From NCBI GenBank assembly GCA_937907455.1, contig CALESQ010000013.1:71417-135416 (forward strand): a stretch of DNA of 64,000 nucleotides, given 5' to 3'. The notes beneath the pieces were generated by a model, which did no database searches, was not told the origin of the DNA, and saw only the letters and a list, made by a program, of their open reading frames with translations. How positions within the stretch are numbered: the first letter of the stretch is position 1; each line of letters starts with the position of its first letter. A program made the translations under genes and the position numbers. This document shows, one piece after another, positions 34,940 through 44,382 of the stretch. Source of the stretch: an uncultured Caldilineales bacterium. GTDB taxonomy: Bacteria > Chloroflexota > Anaerolineae > JAAEKA01.

Positions 34940-35132
34940 GCTGACAGTATAACCCGTTTCAGCAGGCTTTTGGTATCAGGCCATATAGACATTAGGCAGG
35001 CGGTGTGCTTATAGGTACAATCTTACCGGTTTTGCTAAAATCGCCCCTTGAATCACCCTGCAAGCCCCGGCAGGGCCGCCGCGTTTCTGAGCGGTTCTTG
35101 TTCGTCAATCATCATTCCCCAAGCGAGGTGCT

Positions 35133-35834
35133 ATGTCCGCCACGTCTCTTTCAACCCGTCCAGCCCCGCGCACGCTGATCTTGTTAGCGGTTGGCCTTGT
35201 GGCAGCGCTGCTTTTCCTGTTCGCCGCGCCGCTTAACCTCTCGCCCACACTGCGGTTGATCACCAAGCCGCTGCCGGTGCTGATGCTGGCGCTGTGGGTT
35301 AGCAGCTTGCGCGGCAGCTCGCGGCGCTACAAGATAGCCATCACTGCGGGGCTGTGGCTGTGCGCGGCCGGTGATGTATTGCTTGAGCTGTCAGATGCCA
35401 CCTTTTTAGCCGGGCTGGTGGTCTTTCTACTGGGGCATGTCGCCTATATCCGGGCCTTTTTGTACGACTCGCGCAAGCTTTATCCCTTTCACGGAGCCGC
35501 AGCTTATGGCTATGGCATGGTCGCCCTGGGCTTTTTGCTTACCACAGGCAAATTGGGAGATATGTTTGTGCCGGTGCAGCTTTACATACTGACGATCACC
35601 ACCATGCTGTGGCGCGCCTCGGTGCGCCTGAGCGTGCCTGAAGTGGCGCGCTTTTCGGCGTGGGCGGGCTTTTTCGGCGCGCTGTTCTTTGTGATCAGCG
35701 ACAGCGTGCTGGCCTTTCGCCTGTTCGGAACCCCGCTGCAACTCCCCGGTTATGTGGTGATGCTCACCTACTGGCTGGGACAACTGGGCATCGCCGCCTC
35801 TGCGTGGCGAAGGGGAGAGGGAAGTAAGAAGTGA
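35133..35834 (+). CDS. YhhN/TMEM86-family protein (lysoplasmalogenase-like)
   Basis: 233 residues, about eight transmembrane helices. Family landmarks: ITKPLPVLMLALW, WLCAAGDVLLE, FLLGHVAYIRAF, FVISDSVLAF and YWLGQLGIA. Known members hydrolyse the vinyl-ether bond of lysoplasmalogens. GAGG precedes the ATG. The presence of an alkyl-DHAP-synthase-like gene at 19893 makes an ether-lipid link plausible but unproven. Confidence 0.85.
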   Translation: MSATSLSTRPAPRTLILLAVGLVAALLFLFAAPLNLSPTLRLITKPLPVLMLALWVSSLRGSSRRYKIAITAGLWLCAAGDVLLELSDATFLAGLVVFLLGHVAYIRAFLYDSRKLYPFHGAAAYGYGMVALGFLLTTGKLGDMFVPVQLYILTITTMLWRASVRLSVPEVARFSAWAGFFGALFFVISDSVLAFRLFGTPLQLPGYVVMLTYWLGQLGIAASAWRRGEGSKK

Positions 35835-35837
35835 AAA

Positions 35838-35945
35838 GTAAGTAGTAACCAGTAATCAGTCGCAGGTTGAGTAGGGGTTGGCGGCGTCCAGCCACAAAGA
35901 ACTGATTACTGGTTACTGGTTACTCGTTACTACTTGCTGGCCACT
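35838..35945. repeat. Imperfect inverted repeat of TACTGGTTACT type
   Basis: GTAAGTAGTAACCAGTAATC (left) and GATTACTGGTTACTGG with ACTACTTGC (right) form an imperfect stem in the short convergent gap. Similar TTACTGGTTACT strings occur at 21630-21680 and 44385-44400. It may act as a bidirectional terminator. Confidence 0.5.
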
Positions 35946-35955
35946 GGCAAAAGGC

Positions 35956-36786
35956 TTACTTCGTTGCCAACAAGTAGCGATGATGTGCCCAGATTGCCTT
36001 GATCTGCCAGGGCAACGGCGCATGATCGAGCCAGGCATAGCGCAGCACCTGTGCACGCAGCTCTGGCTGCTGGCCCAGATAATAGGCCATGGTAGACCAT
36101 GTCCAGCCTTCGCCGCTGAACTGATCCTGTAGTTTAGCCGAGCGAATACCCAGCCGTTGCAGCACCTCGGTAGCAGGCATCACCGTATCGGGCCAGGGAG
36201 GCACATCCAGCACGCCCTGCGCGGTGATGGTCACCCCGGCATCACCCAGTACCGAGCGGATCAACCCCATGTCTACCCAGGCTTCTCGCTCACCGATTTC
36301 GCGGAAAAAGGGCTTGTCAATCAGATATTTGCGCATGAAATAGCCCACCTGCCAGCGGTTGGGCATCGCCACAAACACCAGTTTGCGGCTGACACGTGCC
36401 AGCTCGGCCAGCAGGCCGGCTGCATCCGGCAAATACCACAGCCCTGCCCATTCCCAGGCCAGATCGAAGGTGTTGTCGGGGAAGGGCAGGCGCGCCCAAT
36501 CATCCACGCGCACCAGGTTCACCGGCAACCCCAGCTCTTCCCAGATGCGCTCTACCCCGGCCAGGCGCACGGCGTTATCATCCACCAGCGTCACCTGGCA
36601 ACCGGCCTCAGCCAGCGCCACGCTGTTGATGCCGCTCACCCCAGCCATGCCATACAGCGGAGCCTCCAGCACCGTTTCGATGCCGTGGCGAGTACGCAAC
36701 GCCAGCAAAAAATCGTTCAGCACGAAGCGCTCGTACACCAGGCCCAGCCCTTCGTTATAGTCAGTCAGGTAATGTTGCCAGTTCAT
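35956..36786 (-). CDS. SAM-dependent methyltransferase, class I
   Basis: 276 residues. A degenerate motif I (EAPLYGMAGVSGINSVALAE), the acidic end of strand beta2 (VTLVDDN), and motif IV-like LPFPDNTFDLAWEWAGLWYL with VSRKLVFVAMPN are typical of UbiE/Methyltransf_11 folds. The start overlaps the stop of the upstream glycosyltransferase (ATGA), so it is translationally coupled. It is last in the operon running from 40548, so it may methylate a glycan or lipid carrier. Confidence 0.8.
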   Translation of the reverse strand: MNWQHYLTDYNEGLGLVYERFVLNDFLLALRTRHGIETVLEAPLYGMAGVSGINSVALAEAGCQVTLVDDNAVRLAGVERIWEELGLPVNLVRVDDWARLPFPDNTFDLAWEWAGLWYLPDAAGLLAELARVSRKLVFVAMPNRWQVGYFMRKYLIDKPFFREIGEREAWVDMGLIRSVLGDAGVTITAQGVLDVPPWPDTVMPATEVLQRLGIRSAKLQDQFSGEGWTWSTMAYYLGQQPELRAQVLRYAWLDHAPLPWQIKAIWAHHRYLLATK

Positions 36787-38069
36787 GAAGTCTCCATTCG
36801 GGCAGGGCGCAACAGCAGGGCGCTCCACCAGGCCAGCAGCACAGTGTTGGCCACAGCGATAGCAAAGCGGATATCAGGCAGGGTCTTCATCCATTCAATC
36901 TGAGCGCGCAGCAGCGGCAGGACATGGATCAGGTTAAGAAACAAGGTAAGGCTGAGCAGCGCGAAAGGCAGGCGCGCCGGGCGTTTCAGTACAGCCACCA
37001 CCGCCAACGGAGCCAGCGCAGGCACAAGATAGCGTTCGTGCATTTCCGTAGCCAGCATAAAAAAGCCAAAAATCAGCAGGCCGCCAGCCAAAAACACGCC
37101 AAGCTGCCGCAGCGCTGCGGCCCCGGCAGATGGCAAGCTGATACTTTGCGCGCCGCGGCGGTGCAGCGCCCATAACACCAACAGCGTATAGGCAATAACC
37201 AGCAGCATTCCTACATGGCGAATGGTGAGCGGCCCCAGCAGCGCGGTGGAATCTTCCACCCAATGCCCCAGCAGCTCGCGGCTGCGGATATGCGCGATAA
37301 ACCACGGGTTATAAGCATTCATGCTCATCGCCGGATAATAGCCCACAGCATCAAGATACAAATCAAGCACCGGCTGACGCGCACCACCCAGCCAAAGCGG
37401 CAACAAACCGGCCGCCATGGTAGCCGCCGCCATGCCGCCCCAGCGCAGCAGCGCCCGCCATCCGCTCCACAAGGCCAGCAGTGCCAACAGCGGGCCAATG
37501 GTGATCGCCTGCGTTTTGGTGAGCATGGCAAGCCCCATGAAAAGGCCACTCCAACCCCAACGCCCCTTGATCGCTGCCAGCAGGGCGGCCAGCATCCACA
37601 ACGCCTGAATCGCCTCAAACTGGCCCCACACGCTGCTGACGTAGATCACCGAGGGATTAAGTAGCCACAGCGCGGCCCCCAACACCGGCAGTCGCGAGCC
37701 TATCTGGCCGCGGCTACGTTCAATTTCGGCCACTGCCAGATAGATAACCATGCCGGTAACCAGATCAGCGACCACACTGGGCAGCTTGATCAGCACATAT
37801 TGCAGCGCGCTGATCTCCAGGTTGGGCACAAAATGCGCATAGAGCTTGCTCAACCCCACCAGCAGCACCACAAACAGCGGGGGATAATTCACCAACGGCT
37901 CGCCGTAGAGATAGAACTCGACAATGCTATGGCCCGCGCTGTAGCGCATCCACGGAAAGAGAAAATACACCAAATCAAAGTCAATCGGTTCAGGTCGCGG
38001 CATCAGCAGCAAACGTACAGCCAGCGCCACGCCAAAAAGCAGCCAAAACCAGCGATCACGCCTCATCAA
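36783..38069 (-). CDS. GT-C type membrane glycosyltransferase (copy 2)
   Basis: 428 residues, about 11 transmembrane helices. The early loop PRPEPIDFDLVYFLFPWMRY has the acidic residues expected of lipid-phosphate-sugar GT-C enzymes; EPLVNYPPLFVVLLVGL, LNPSVIYVSSVWGQFEAIQA and the luminal TEMHERYLVPALAPL follow. It resembles Alg6/PMT/GT87-like families without clear assignment. It is a tandem paralogue of the next upstream gene, overlapping it by 4 nt. It probably transfers a polyprenyl-phosphate-linked hexose outside the membrane. Confidence 0.78.
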   Translation of the reverse strand: MMRRDRWFWLLFGVALAVRLLLMPRPEPIDFDLVYFLFPWMRYSAGHSIVEFYLYGEPLVNYPPLFVVLLVGLSKLYAHFVPNLEISALQYVLIKLPSVVADLVTGMVIYLAVAEIERSRGQIGSRLPVLGAALWLLNPSVIYVSSVWGQFEAIQALWMLAALLAAIKGRWGWSGLFMGLAMLTKTQAITIGPLLALLALWSGWRALLRWGGMAAATMAAGLLPLWLGGARQPVLDLYLDAVGYYPAMSMNAYNPWFIAHIRSRELLGHWVEDSTALLGPLTIRHVGMLLVIAYTLLVLWALHRRGAQSISLPSAGAAALRQLGVFLAGGLLIFGFFMLATEMHERYLVPALAPLAVVAVLKRPARLPFALLSLTLFLNLIHVLPLLRAQIEWMKTLPDIRFAIAVANTVLLAWWSALLLRPARMETS

Positions 38070-39367
38070 TAGGTCTCCGGGTTGCTGCGCCGCGTCCCCA
38101 TCAGGTAGAGGCGGGTCAGCCAGATGAACAGCATTACATTGACCAGCGACACCAGCAGCCGGTCAGCGGGGATATGCTCCAGCAGCCGAAGAAGGCCAGG
38201 TCCCCAGGGCAGCACACGCAGCAAATTGACCGAAAACGCCGCGGTCAGCAACAGATAGGGCAAGCGCACGGCACGCCAACGGGCCGCAGGCAGCGCCAGA
38301 AAAGCCAGCGCAGGCAAACCGTAGCGTTCGTGCATCTCGGTAGCCAGACTAAAAAAGCCAAAAACCAGCAGACCCGCCGCAAAAAACACCGACTGATAGC
38401 GCAACACGGGCTGAGGCTGATCCTCAGTGACCTGCCCGACCAGCGGCCACAGCCGTGCCAACAGCAGCGCCGTGTAGCTTGCCAGCAGCCCCAGCCCCAG
38501 CCAACGCAACGTGATTGGCCCCAGAACGCGTGCCGTGTCAAGCAGATCGCGGTGCAGCCATTGCGCGGCAAGGCTTTGCACAACAAACCAGCCATTGAAG
38601 GCGTTCAACGACAGCCGTGGATAAAAACCGACTGCACCCGCATAGGCAGCCAACATCTCACGGCCTGCGCCCTGCAAAATCAACGGCAGCAACCCCAGCA
38701 GCAGGGTTGAGGCCAGGCCCAGCCCGCCCAGAAGCACAGCACGCCGGCTGTTGCGCCAGGCCAGCAGCAGCAGCAGGGGCAGCAGCACCACCGCGTGCAG
38801 CTTGGTGAGCAATGCCAGCCCCATCAGTACGCCGCTCCAGCCCCAGCGCCGTGCCAAAGCAGCCAGCAGCGCGGCCAGCATCCACAGCGTATGCAGCGAA
38901 TCAACCTGCGCCCAATAAGCACTGACGTAGAGAATGGCCGGATTGAGCGTCCACAGCGCCGCAGCCAGCAGGGCAATCGGTTCATCTGCGCGGGGCCGCA
39001 GCCACCGCCGCGCCGCGCCGTAGAGCAGCACCGCCACCACCAAATCAGCCAGCACCGCCGGGGCCTTAACGAGTACGCTTTGCAGCGGCGTATAGGCAAA
39101 ATCGGGGATCAGCCCGCCGTAGAGTTTGCCCAACCCCACCAACAGCAGCAGGTACAAGGGCGGATAGTTGACCACCGGCTCGCCATGCAGATAAAGTTGT
39201 GCCAGGCCATGCTGCGCGCCGTAGCGCATCCACGGCAGCCAAAAAGTACTGAGATCAGCCTGAAAAGGATCGGGCAAGGGTAGCAACAGCAGGCGCAGGC
39301 CCAATGCCACCAGCAGCAACAGCCAAAGACGGCGGTGACGCCACGCCGCGGCAAAGGCATGGTTCAT
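38066..39367 (-). CDS. GT-C type membrane glycosyltransferase (copy 1)
   Basis: 433 residues, about 11 transmembrane segments, with the same landmarks as the downstream copy: LPDPFQADLSTFWLPWMRYG, GEPVVNYPPLYLLLLVGLGK, LNPAILYVSAYWAQVDSLHT and SLATEMHERYGLPALAFL. The acidic residue in the first loop is retained. The pair looks like an old tandem duplication with different acceptor or donor specificity. Overlaps of 4 nt on both sides link M20 peptidase, both transferases and the methyltransferase in one operon. Confidence 0.78.
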   Translation of the reverse strand: MNHAFAAAWRHRRLWLLLLVALGLRLLLLPLPDPFQADLSTFWLPWMRYGAQHGLAQLYLHGEPVVNYPPLYLLLLVGLGKLYGGLIPDFAYTPLQSVLVKAPAVLADLVVAVLLYGAARRWLRPRADEPIALLAAALWTLNPAILYVSAYWAQVDSLHTLWMLAALLAALARRWGWSGVLMGLALLTKLHAVVLLPLLLLLAWRNSRRAVLLGGLGLASTLLLGLLPLILQGAGREMLAAYAGAVGFYPRLSLNAFNGWFVVQSLAAQWLHRDLLDTARVLGPITLRWLGLGLLASYTALLLARLWPLVGQVTEDQPQPVLRYQSVFFAAGLLVFGFFSLATEMHERYGLPALAFLALPAARWRAVRLPYLLLTAAFSVNLLRVLPWGPGLLRLLEHIPADRLLVSLVNVMLFIWLTRLYLMGTRRSNPETY

Positions 39368-40548
39368 CGCTTACCCACCAGCTCCAGGGCAATTTGGGCA
39401 TAGCCCTCGACCGCCAGCAGCACATCGCTCACCGCAACCTGCTCGTTGGCGGTGTGCGCCAGACGATCATCGCCGGGGCCGAAGCCGATTGTGGGAATAC
39501 CGGCCTCGCCGCGGGTATAGGCGCCATCGGTGGAAAAACTCCACAGGCGCAGCCGTGGGCGATGTTCCAGGGCGCGCTCTGCGCCGCGCAGCGCAGCCTT
39601 TACCAGCGGCGAGTCGTCGGGCATCAACCAGGGCGGATAGTATTCTTGCCCGCGGCTGAGGTAGCCAGTGTAGGTGCGTGTTTCGCGCGGGGCAATTTTT
39701 ACCTCACCACGCACGCCCTCGCGTTCCAATATCTGCTGCACCTCATGCACCGCGCGTTCGCTGGTTTCTCCCAGGGTCAGGCGGCGGTCAATAATCAGCT
39801 CGCAGTGATCGGGCACCATGTTGCGGCTGCTGGAGGGGCAATGCAGGCCGGTGACGGCGATGCTGCCCTTGCCCAACCGCGCATCTTCGGCCAGTTGCTG
39901 CGCCAGCAGTTCCACACCAAAGATCACTTTGGAAGCAGCCACCAGAGCATTTTCGCCCAGTTCCGGCGCAGACCCATGACAGGCACGACCCTCAACCGCT
40001 ACCAGCAATTCCACGCGGCCGCGGTGTCCCAGCGCAATGTCGAGTGCAGTCGGTTCGGCCAGCACCACGAAGCTGGGCCACAAGCCTTCTTCCTCTACCA
40101 ACACACGCATGGCCACCCCTTCTGCCGGTTCCTCTTGCACCACCGCTGCCACCACCAACTCGCCACGCAGTGGCAGATCGTTGTCCAGCAGCGCCTTCAC
40201 GCTGTAGATGACCGCAGCCAGGCCGCTTTTCATGTCTACTGCGCCGCGGCCGTAAACCATGCCGCCGCGCAGTGCGCCACTGAAAGGATCGTCGCTCCAT
40301 GTAGCCGGGTTGCCGATGCCCACCGTATCCATGTGGCCGTTGAACAACAGACGTTGCGTGCCCTTGCCCACGCGGCCAATCACACTGCCGGCGCGATCCT
40401 GGTATACCTGCTCAAAGCCAAGCTGTTTCATCTCCGCGGCGACACGCGCAGCCAACGCGCCCTCTTCGCCGGAATAGCTGCGAATGCGTATAAGATCACG
40501 CAGAAATTCGATGCAGGCGGCCTGGTCTTGCGGGTTGAGGTAGGGCAT
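39364..40548 (-). CDS. M20 family metallohydrolase (YgeY-like)
   Basis: 394 residues. Zinc ligands and catalytic residues in NGHMDTVG, GRGAVDMKSGLAA, QEEPAEG and LAEPT; a dimerisation domain in the middle; the final His in GDDRLAHTANEQV. The closest family by eye is the YgeY-type hydrolases, relatives of acetylornithine and succinyl-diaminopimelate deacylases. It leads the four-gene minus-strand operon. The substrate is unknown, and no selenium-dependent genes were seen nearby. Confidence 0.85.
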   Translation of the reverse strand: MPYLNPQDQAACIEFLRDLIRIRSYSGEEGALAARVAAEMKQLGFEQVYQDRAGSVIGRVGKGTQRLLFNGHMDTVGIGNPATWSDDPFSGALRGGMVYGRGAVDMKSGLAAVIYSVKALLDNDLPLRGELVVAAVVQEEPAEGVAMRVLVEEEGLWPSFVVLAEPTALDIALGHRGRVELLVAVEGRACHGSAPELGENALVAASKVIFGVELLAQQLAEDARLGKGSIAVTGLHCPSSSRNMVPDHCELIIDRRLTLGETSERAVHEVQQILEREGVRGEVKIAPRETRTYTGYLSRGQEYYPPWLMPDDSPLVKAALRGAERALEHRPRLRLWSFSTDGAYTRGEAGIPTIGFGPGDDRLAHTANEQVAVSDVLLAVEGYAQIALELVGKR

Positions 40549-40675
40549 GGTTTAGTTGACCGAACTATGAATGGAGGAGGGGGATCGTAAGGCCTGACAC
40601 GTAACACGTAACACGGATTTTACCTGTGTGGCTGCAAGAATGTCCACTTCCGGGTTACGGGGTATCGGGTGCAGG

Positions 40676-42103
40676 TCAATAGGCGCCGCTGCCGCCGAAG
40701 ATCTGAGGCACGGTGCGCAGCAAAATGCTCAAATCAAGCAGGGGTGACCAGTTTTCGATGTAGTAGATGTCTAGCAGCACCATCTCCTCGAAGGTGAGAT
40801 CGCTGCGTCCGCTCACTTGCCAGAGGCCGGTCATGCCGGGCGAGGTAGCCAGGCGCTGACGATGCCAATCGGCGTAACCGGCTACCTCATCGGGCAGCGC
40901 CGGGCGCGGGCCGACGAGGCTCATATCACCGCGCAGGGTGTTCCACAACTGTGGCATTTCATCCAGGCTGGTGCGCCGCAGCACACGCCCCACGCGGGTG
41001 ACGCGCGGATCGTTGCGAATCTTGAACATCTGTCCCTGCGCTTCGTTGAGATGCCGCATCTGCTCCTTGAGCTGGTCAGCATCCTTGACCATGGTGCGGA
41101 ACTTGAAGACGCTGAAAAGCTTGCCGTCGCGCCCCACACGGGGCTGAGTGAACAGCACCGGCCCCGGGCTGTCCAGACGGATAGCCAAAGCTACCAGCAG
41201 CAACAGCGGTGAGAGCAGCAGCAAAATCACAATCGAACCAACCACGTCGGCCCCGCGCTTGAGCAGCAGTTCCCACGGGCTGAGCTGCGTTTCGCTGGGG
41301 GTGATCATGGGGATGCCAGCGACATTTTGCATGTCTACCATGCTCAAGCTCATCTGGAACAGGTCGGGCACCACGCGCGGCCGCACGCCGGCGCGCGTAC
41401 ACTGAGCGGCCAACGCCAAAATCTGGCGGCGAAGTTGCCACGGCAAGGTGATGATGACCTGATCTACCTCGCCACCTGCGAGAATGGCTGTCAGATTAGC
41501 TGTGCTGCCCAGCGCCTTGAAGCGGCCAATATCTGTGCTGCCGCGTTCGGGATCATCATCTACAAAGCCCACCACGCGATAGCCCAATTCTGGCTGCGCC
41601 ATCAAGTTGCGCATCACGGTCAAGCCGGTTTCCTCTGAGCCGACAATCAGCACGCGGTTGACGGCAATGCCCTGGGCACGCAGAAAGCGCAGGATCAAGC
41701 GCCGCGCTATGCGTGCCATCACCAACAGCAGCACAATCAGCGCGGTGGCGTACAAAAAGAAGAGCCGCGAATAGACAAGCGGACGCCAGAAAAAGACGAA
41801 AAACACGGTGACAATGAAGCCCGATGCCGCACCATTGATCACCGCGAAGATTTCATCTACCAGCGACGCGCCGCGACGAAAGCGATAAACACCGTTCAGT
41901 GAAAACGCGCCCAAAACCAGCAACGTTTGCAAGGCCGCCAACGGCACATAGGGCATAAACGTGGTGTAGTAGGCCGGGTCTACCTCGCGGAACCACTGAA
42001 ACTGGTAGCGCAACACATAGGCAATGGCGAAGGCCAGCAGGATCAGCGCGATATCGGTCAGCACGGTGGCTGCCATAATCAAACGTACCAGGCGACGAGT
42101 CAT
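40676..42103 (-). CDS. Exopolysaccharide polyprenyl glycosylphosphotransferase
   Basis: Starts a glycan repeat unit by moving a sugar-phosphate from a nucleotide sugar to undecaprenyl phosphate. 475 residues: four or five N-terminal transmembrane helices, a CoA-binding-like domain (NRVLIVGSEETGLTVMRNL), a further helix, and the catalytic C-terminal part with KRGADVVGSIVILLLLSPLL, SPGPVLFTQPRVGRDG, FKFRTM, DEMPQLWNTLRGDMSLVGPR and PGMTGLWQVSGRSDLTF. The WcaJ/WbaP type; the sugar cannot be told. Its start overlaps the stop of the upstream GT4. Confidence 0.93.
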   Translation of the reverse strand: MTRRLVRLIMAATVLTDIALILLAFAIAYVLRYQFQWFREVDPAYYTTFMPYVPLAALQTLLVLGAFSLNGVYRFRRGASLVDEIFAVINGAASGFIVTVFFVFFWRPLVYSRLFFLYATALIVLLLVMARIARRLILRFLRAQGIAVNRVLIVGSEETGLTVMRNLMAQPELGYRVVGFVDDDPERGSTDIGRFKALGSTANLTAILAGGEVDQVIITLPWQLRRQILALAAQCTRAGVRPRVVPDLFQMSLSMVDMQNVAGIPMITPSETQLSPWELLLKRGADVVGSIVILLLLSPLLLLVALAIRLDSPGPVLFTQPRVGRDGKLFSVFKFRTMVKDADQLKEQMRHLNEAQGQMFKIRNDPRVTRVGRVLRRTSLDEMPQLWNTLRGDMSLVGPRPALPDEVAGYADWHRQRLATSPGMTGLWQVSGRSDLTFEEMVLLDIYYIENWSPLLDLSILLRTVPQIFGGSGAY

Positions 42104-43284
42104 GCCTTTCCTCCGCTGTCATCCAGCATCCGCCGATAGAGCGCCGCGGTTTGTTCAGCGGTGCGCTGCCAGGAGAAGCGCGCGGCCTGTTGCACGCTGC
42201 GGGCGCGCAGCTCGGCCGCCAATTCGGGGACATGCAGCAAGCCCAGCAAAGCCTCGGCCAGCGCTTCGACGTCAGTGGGATCCACCAGCAAGGCCGCGTT
42301 ACCGGCCACCTCGGGCAGCGAAGAAACGTTGGAAGTCACCACGACTGCGCCGCAAGCCATGGCCTCTAACACCGGCAAGCCAAAGCCCTCCATCAGCGAT
42401 GGATAGACAAACAGCGTGGCCGCGCGATACCAGTCGGCCAACTCGCGGTCGTCAATGTAGCCGGGAAACAGCACGTCGTCGGCGAGGCCCAGGCGCTCCA
42501 CCTCGGCAAAGATGGAGTCGTAGCTCCAGCCCTTGCCACCGGCCAGCACCAGCTTCAGCCGCGGCTGGCCCGTGTCGCGCGTGCGAACGCGGGCAAAAGC
42601 CTGCACCAGCCGGGTGAGATTTTTGCGCGGCTCCAGCGTGCCCAGATGAAGCAGGAAGCGTTCGGGCAGGGCCTTGCGGGCGCGGAACGCAGCCACAGCC
42701 TCTGCCGGCGCGGGGGTAAAGGCAGCATCCACGCCGTTATAGATCACCGTCACCCGCTCCGGCGAAACCCCAAAGAACGTTACCAGGTCGCGTTTAGTCG
42801 CCTCTGACACGGCGATCACCGCGCGGGCACGGCGCACCGAACGGCGCACCTGGCTTTGCAGGTAACGCCGATGCGGGCCGCGAAACGCCTGCGGATAGCG
42901 CATAAAGGCCAGATCATGCACGGTGATGAGTTGTGGACAGGGGGCCAGCAGCGGACTGACGTTGACAGTGTTATGCAGCAAAGCTAACCGCTGCCGGGCA
43001 GCCAACCACGGCAGTGCGCTTTGCTCCCACAAGATGCGTCGCCAGGGATGGGTGGTGTCCCAGCGTGAATCGCTGTGCAGCGCCAGGCCGGGCTGTGCGC
43101 TCAGCGTGGCAGCCGGCACGAAGGCCAGCAAGTTCAAATCAGGCGCAACCGCGGGGAGATGCAACAGCAACTGACGAATGTAGCCGCTGACGCCCGCACT
43201 GCGATAGCTCTGCGCGGCAGAGAGCAGTTGGCCGTTGATGCCAATCAGGGGATGTGGCGTGGTGAGGTTCGTCACAAGCGCCAT
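42100..43284 (-). CDS. GT4 glycosyltransferase (group 1)
   Basis: 394 residues from ATG 43284. GT-B fold: N-terminal domain with AGVSGYIRQLLLHLP, HNTVNVSPL and ITVHDLAFMRYP, and C-terminal domain with HLGTLEPRKNLTRLVQAFA and FVYPSLMEGFGLPVLEAMAC (the E-x7-E motif). It is similar to mannosyl/rhamnosyltransferases of polysaccharide loci. Overlaps the glycosylphosphotransferase gene by 4 nt. Longer upstream in-frame sequence is antisense to nothing recognised and lacks a family match, so the short start was kept. Confidence 0.9.
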   Translation of the reverse strand: MALVTNLTTPHPLIGINGQLLSAAQSYRSAGVSGYIRQLLLHLPAVAPDLNLLAFVPAATLSAQPGLALHSDSRWDTTHPWRRILWEQSALPWLAARQRLALLHNTVNVSPLLAPCPQLITVHDLAFMRYPQAFRGPHRRYLQSQVRRSVRRARAVIAVSEATKRDLVTFFGVSPERVTVIYNGVDAAFTPAPAEAVAAFRARKALPERFLLHLGTLEPRKNLTRLVQAFARVRTRDTGQPRLKLVLAGGKGWSYDSIFAEVERLGLADDVLFPGYIDDRELADWYRAATLFVYPSLMEGFGLPVLEAMACGAVVVTSNVSSLPEVAGNAALLVDPTDVEALAEALLGLLHVPELAAELRARSVQQAARFSWQRTAEQTAALYRRMLDDSGGKA

Positions 43285-43331
43285 TATACCCGCGCAAAAC
43301 AGCAAGTGGCAAGAAGCGACTGAGCCGGTGG

Positions 43332-44282
43332 TCAGGCGTCGGTCTGGGCCAACAGCGTTTCCAGGTACTCCGGCGCGACACGACAAGCAGCGCGATAGCT
43401 GCGTCGGGCGCGCGGCAGGCCGATCAGCCCGGCGAGTTGGCCGCGTAGCCGTGCCCGCGCGGCAGCGCCGCGCCAGGCGCGTAGTGCCTGCCAGGTGATG
43501 CGTGCCTGCGCAGCCAGAATGGCACGCCAATGGCGGCGCAACAACGCGGTGGGCCAATTGCGCGCAATCACCCACAGCGTGTTGCGTCCGGTGTAATAGC
43601 TGGCCAGCACGCCGCCACCCGTAGCACTAAGCTGGTGATAAACCCGTGCCGCAGGCACATAAACCGAGCGCCAACCCAGGCATTGCAAGCGCCAGGCCAG
43701 GTCTACGTCCTCCAGATACATAAACAACGCGGGATCAAAACCGCCAGCCTGCTCCCACGCACTGCGACGATAGGCAGCGGCCCCGCCACATGGCCCGAAT
43801 ACCCAGGGCTGATGATCGTATTGGCCGCGGTCGGGTTGCCATACACCGCGGTTGCGCGGGATGCCATCGCGGCCCATCAGGTCCCCGGCCGTGTGCAAAG
43901 TATCGCGGCGGTCAAACAGCAGCATTTTGCTGGCTGCAGAACCAGCTTCGGGATGCGCTTGCAGCGCCATCACCAATGCGGCCAGCCAGCCCGGTTCAGC
44001 CTCGGTGTCGTTGTTCAACAGCACCAGAATTTCGCCGCGTGCGGCAGCGACCCCGGCATTGCAGGCGGCAATAAAGCCACGGTTCTGCGGCAGCAGCACA
44101 GTACGCACCGCAGGGAACTCAGCAGCCAGCCAGGCCGCGCTGTCGTCGCTGGAGGCATCGTCCACTACAATCACCTCAAAGCGATCAGCGGGATAGCTTT
44201 GCTGTTGCAGCGCGGGCAGACAGCCGGCCAGTAGTACTTTACCGTTGTAGGTGGGGATGATCACAGAGGCGAAGGGGAGCAT
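43332..44282 (-). CDS. GT2 glycosyltransferase
   Basis: 316 residues from ATG 44282. GT-A fold: SVIIPTYNGKVLLAGCLPAL, VIVVDDASSDDSAAWL, LPQNRGFIAACNAGVAAARG, and the metal motif in VLLNNDTEAEPGWL, then FDPALFMYLEDVDLAWRLQ. It is the rhamnosyltransferase/WcaA-like type. The neighbouring RfbD gene makes dTDP-rhamnose, so rhamnose transfer is a reasonable guess. Confidence 0.9.
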   Translation of the reverse strand: MLPFASVIIPTYNGKVLLAGCLPALQQQSYPADRFEVIVVDDASSDDSAAWLAAEFPAVRTVLLPQNRGFIAACNAGVAAARGEILVLLNNDTEAEPGWLAALVMALQAHPEAGSAASKMLLFDRRDTLHTAGDLMGRDGIPRNRGVWQPDRGQYDHQPWVFGPCGGAAAYRRSAWEQAGGFDPALFMYLEDVDLAWRLQCLGWRSVYVPAARVYHQLSATGGGVLASYYTGRNTLWVIARNWPTALLRRHWRAILAAQARITWQALRAWRGAAARARLRGQLAGLIGLPRARRSYRAACRVAPEYLETLLAQTDA

Positions 44283-44382
44283 GGCATGTTCCGTCGGTTG
44301 AGGTGGCCGTCTGCGGCCGTACCGAAACCATACAGGCGGCAAATGGCGAATAGCACAGTTGAAGCTTGCAGCTCTGAACGGC

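Noticed and set aside
39304..40590. 428-codon plus-strand frame over the M20 hydrolase
   Set aside because: Antisense shadow of a gene with intact catalytic motifs; composition dominated by His, Gln and Ala.
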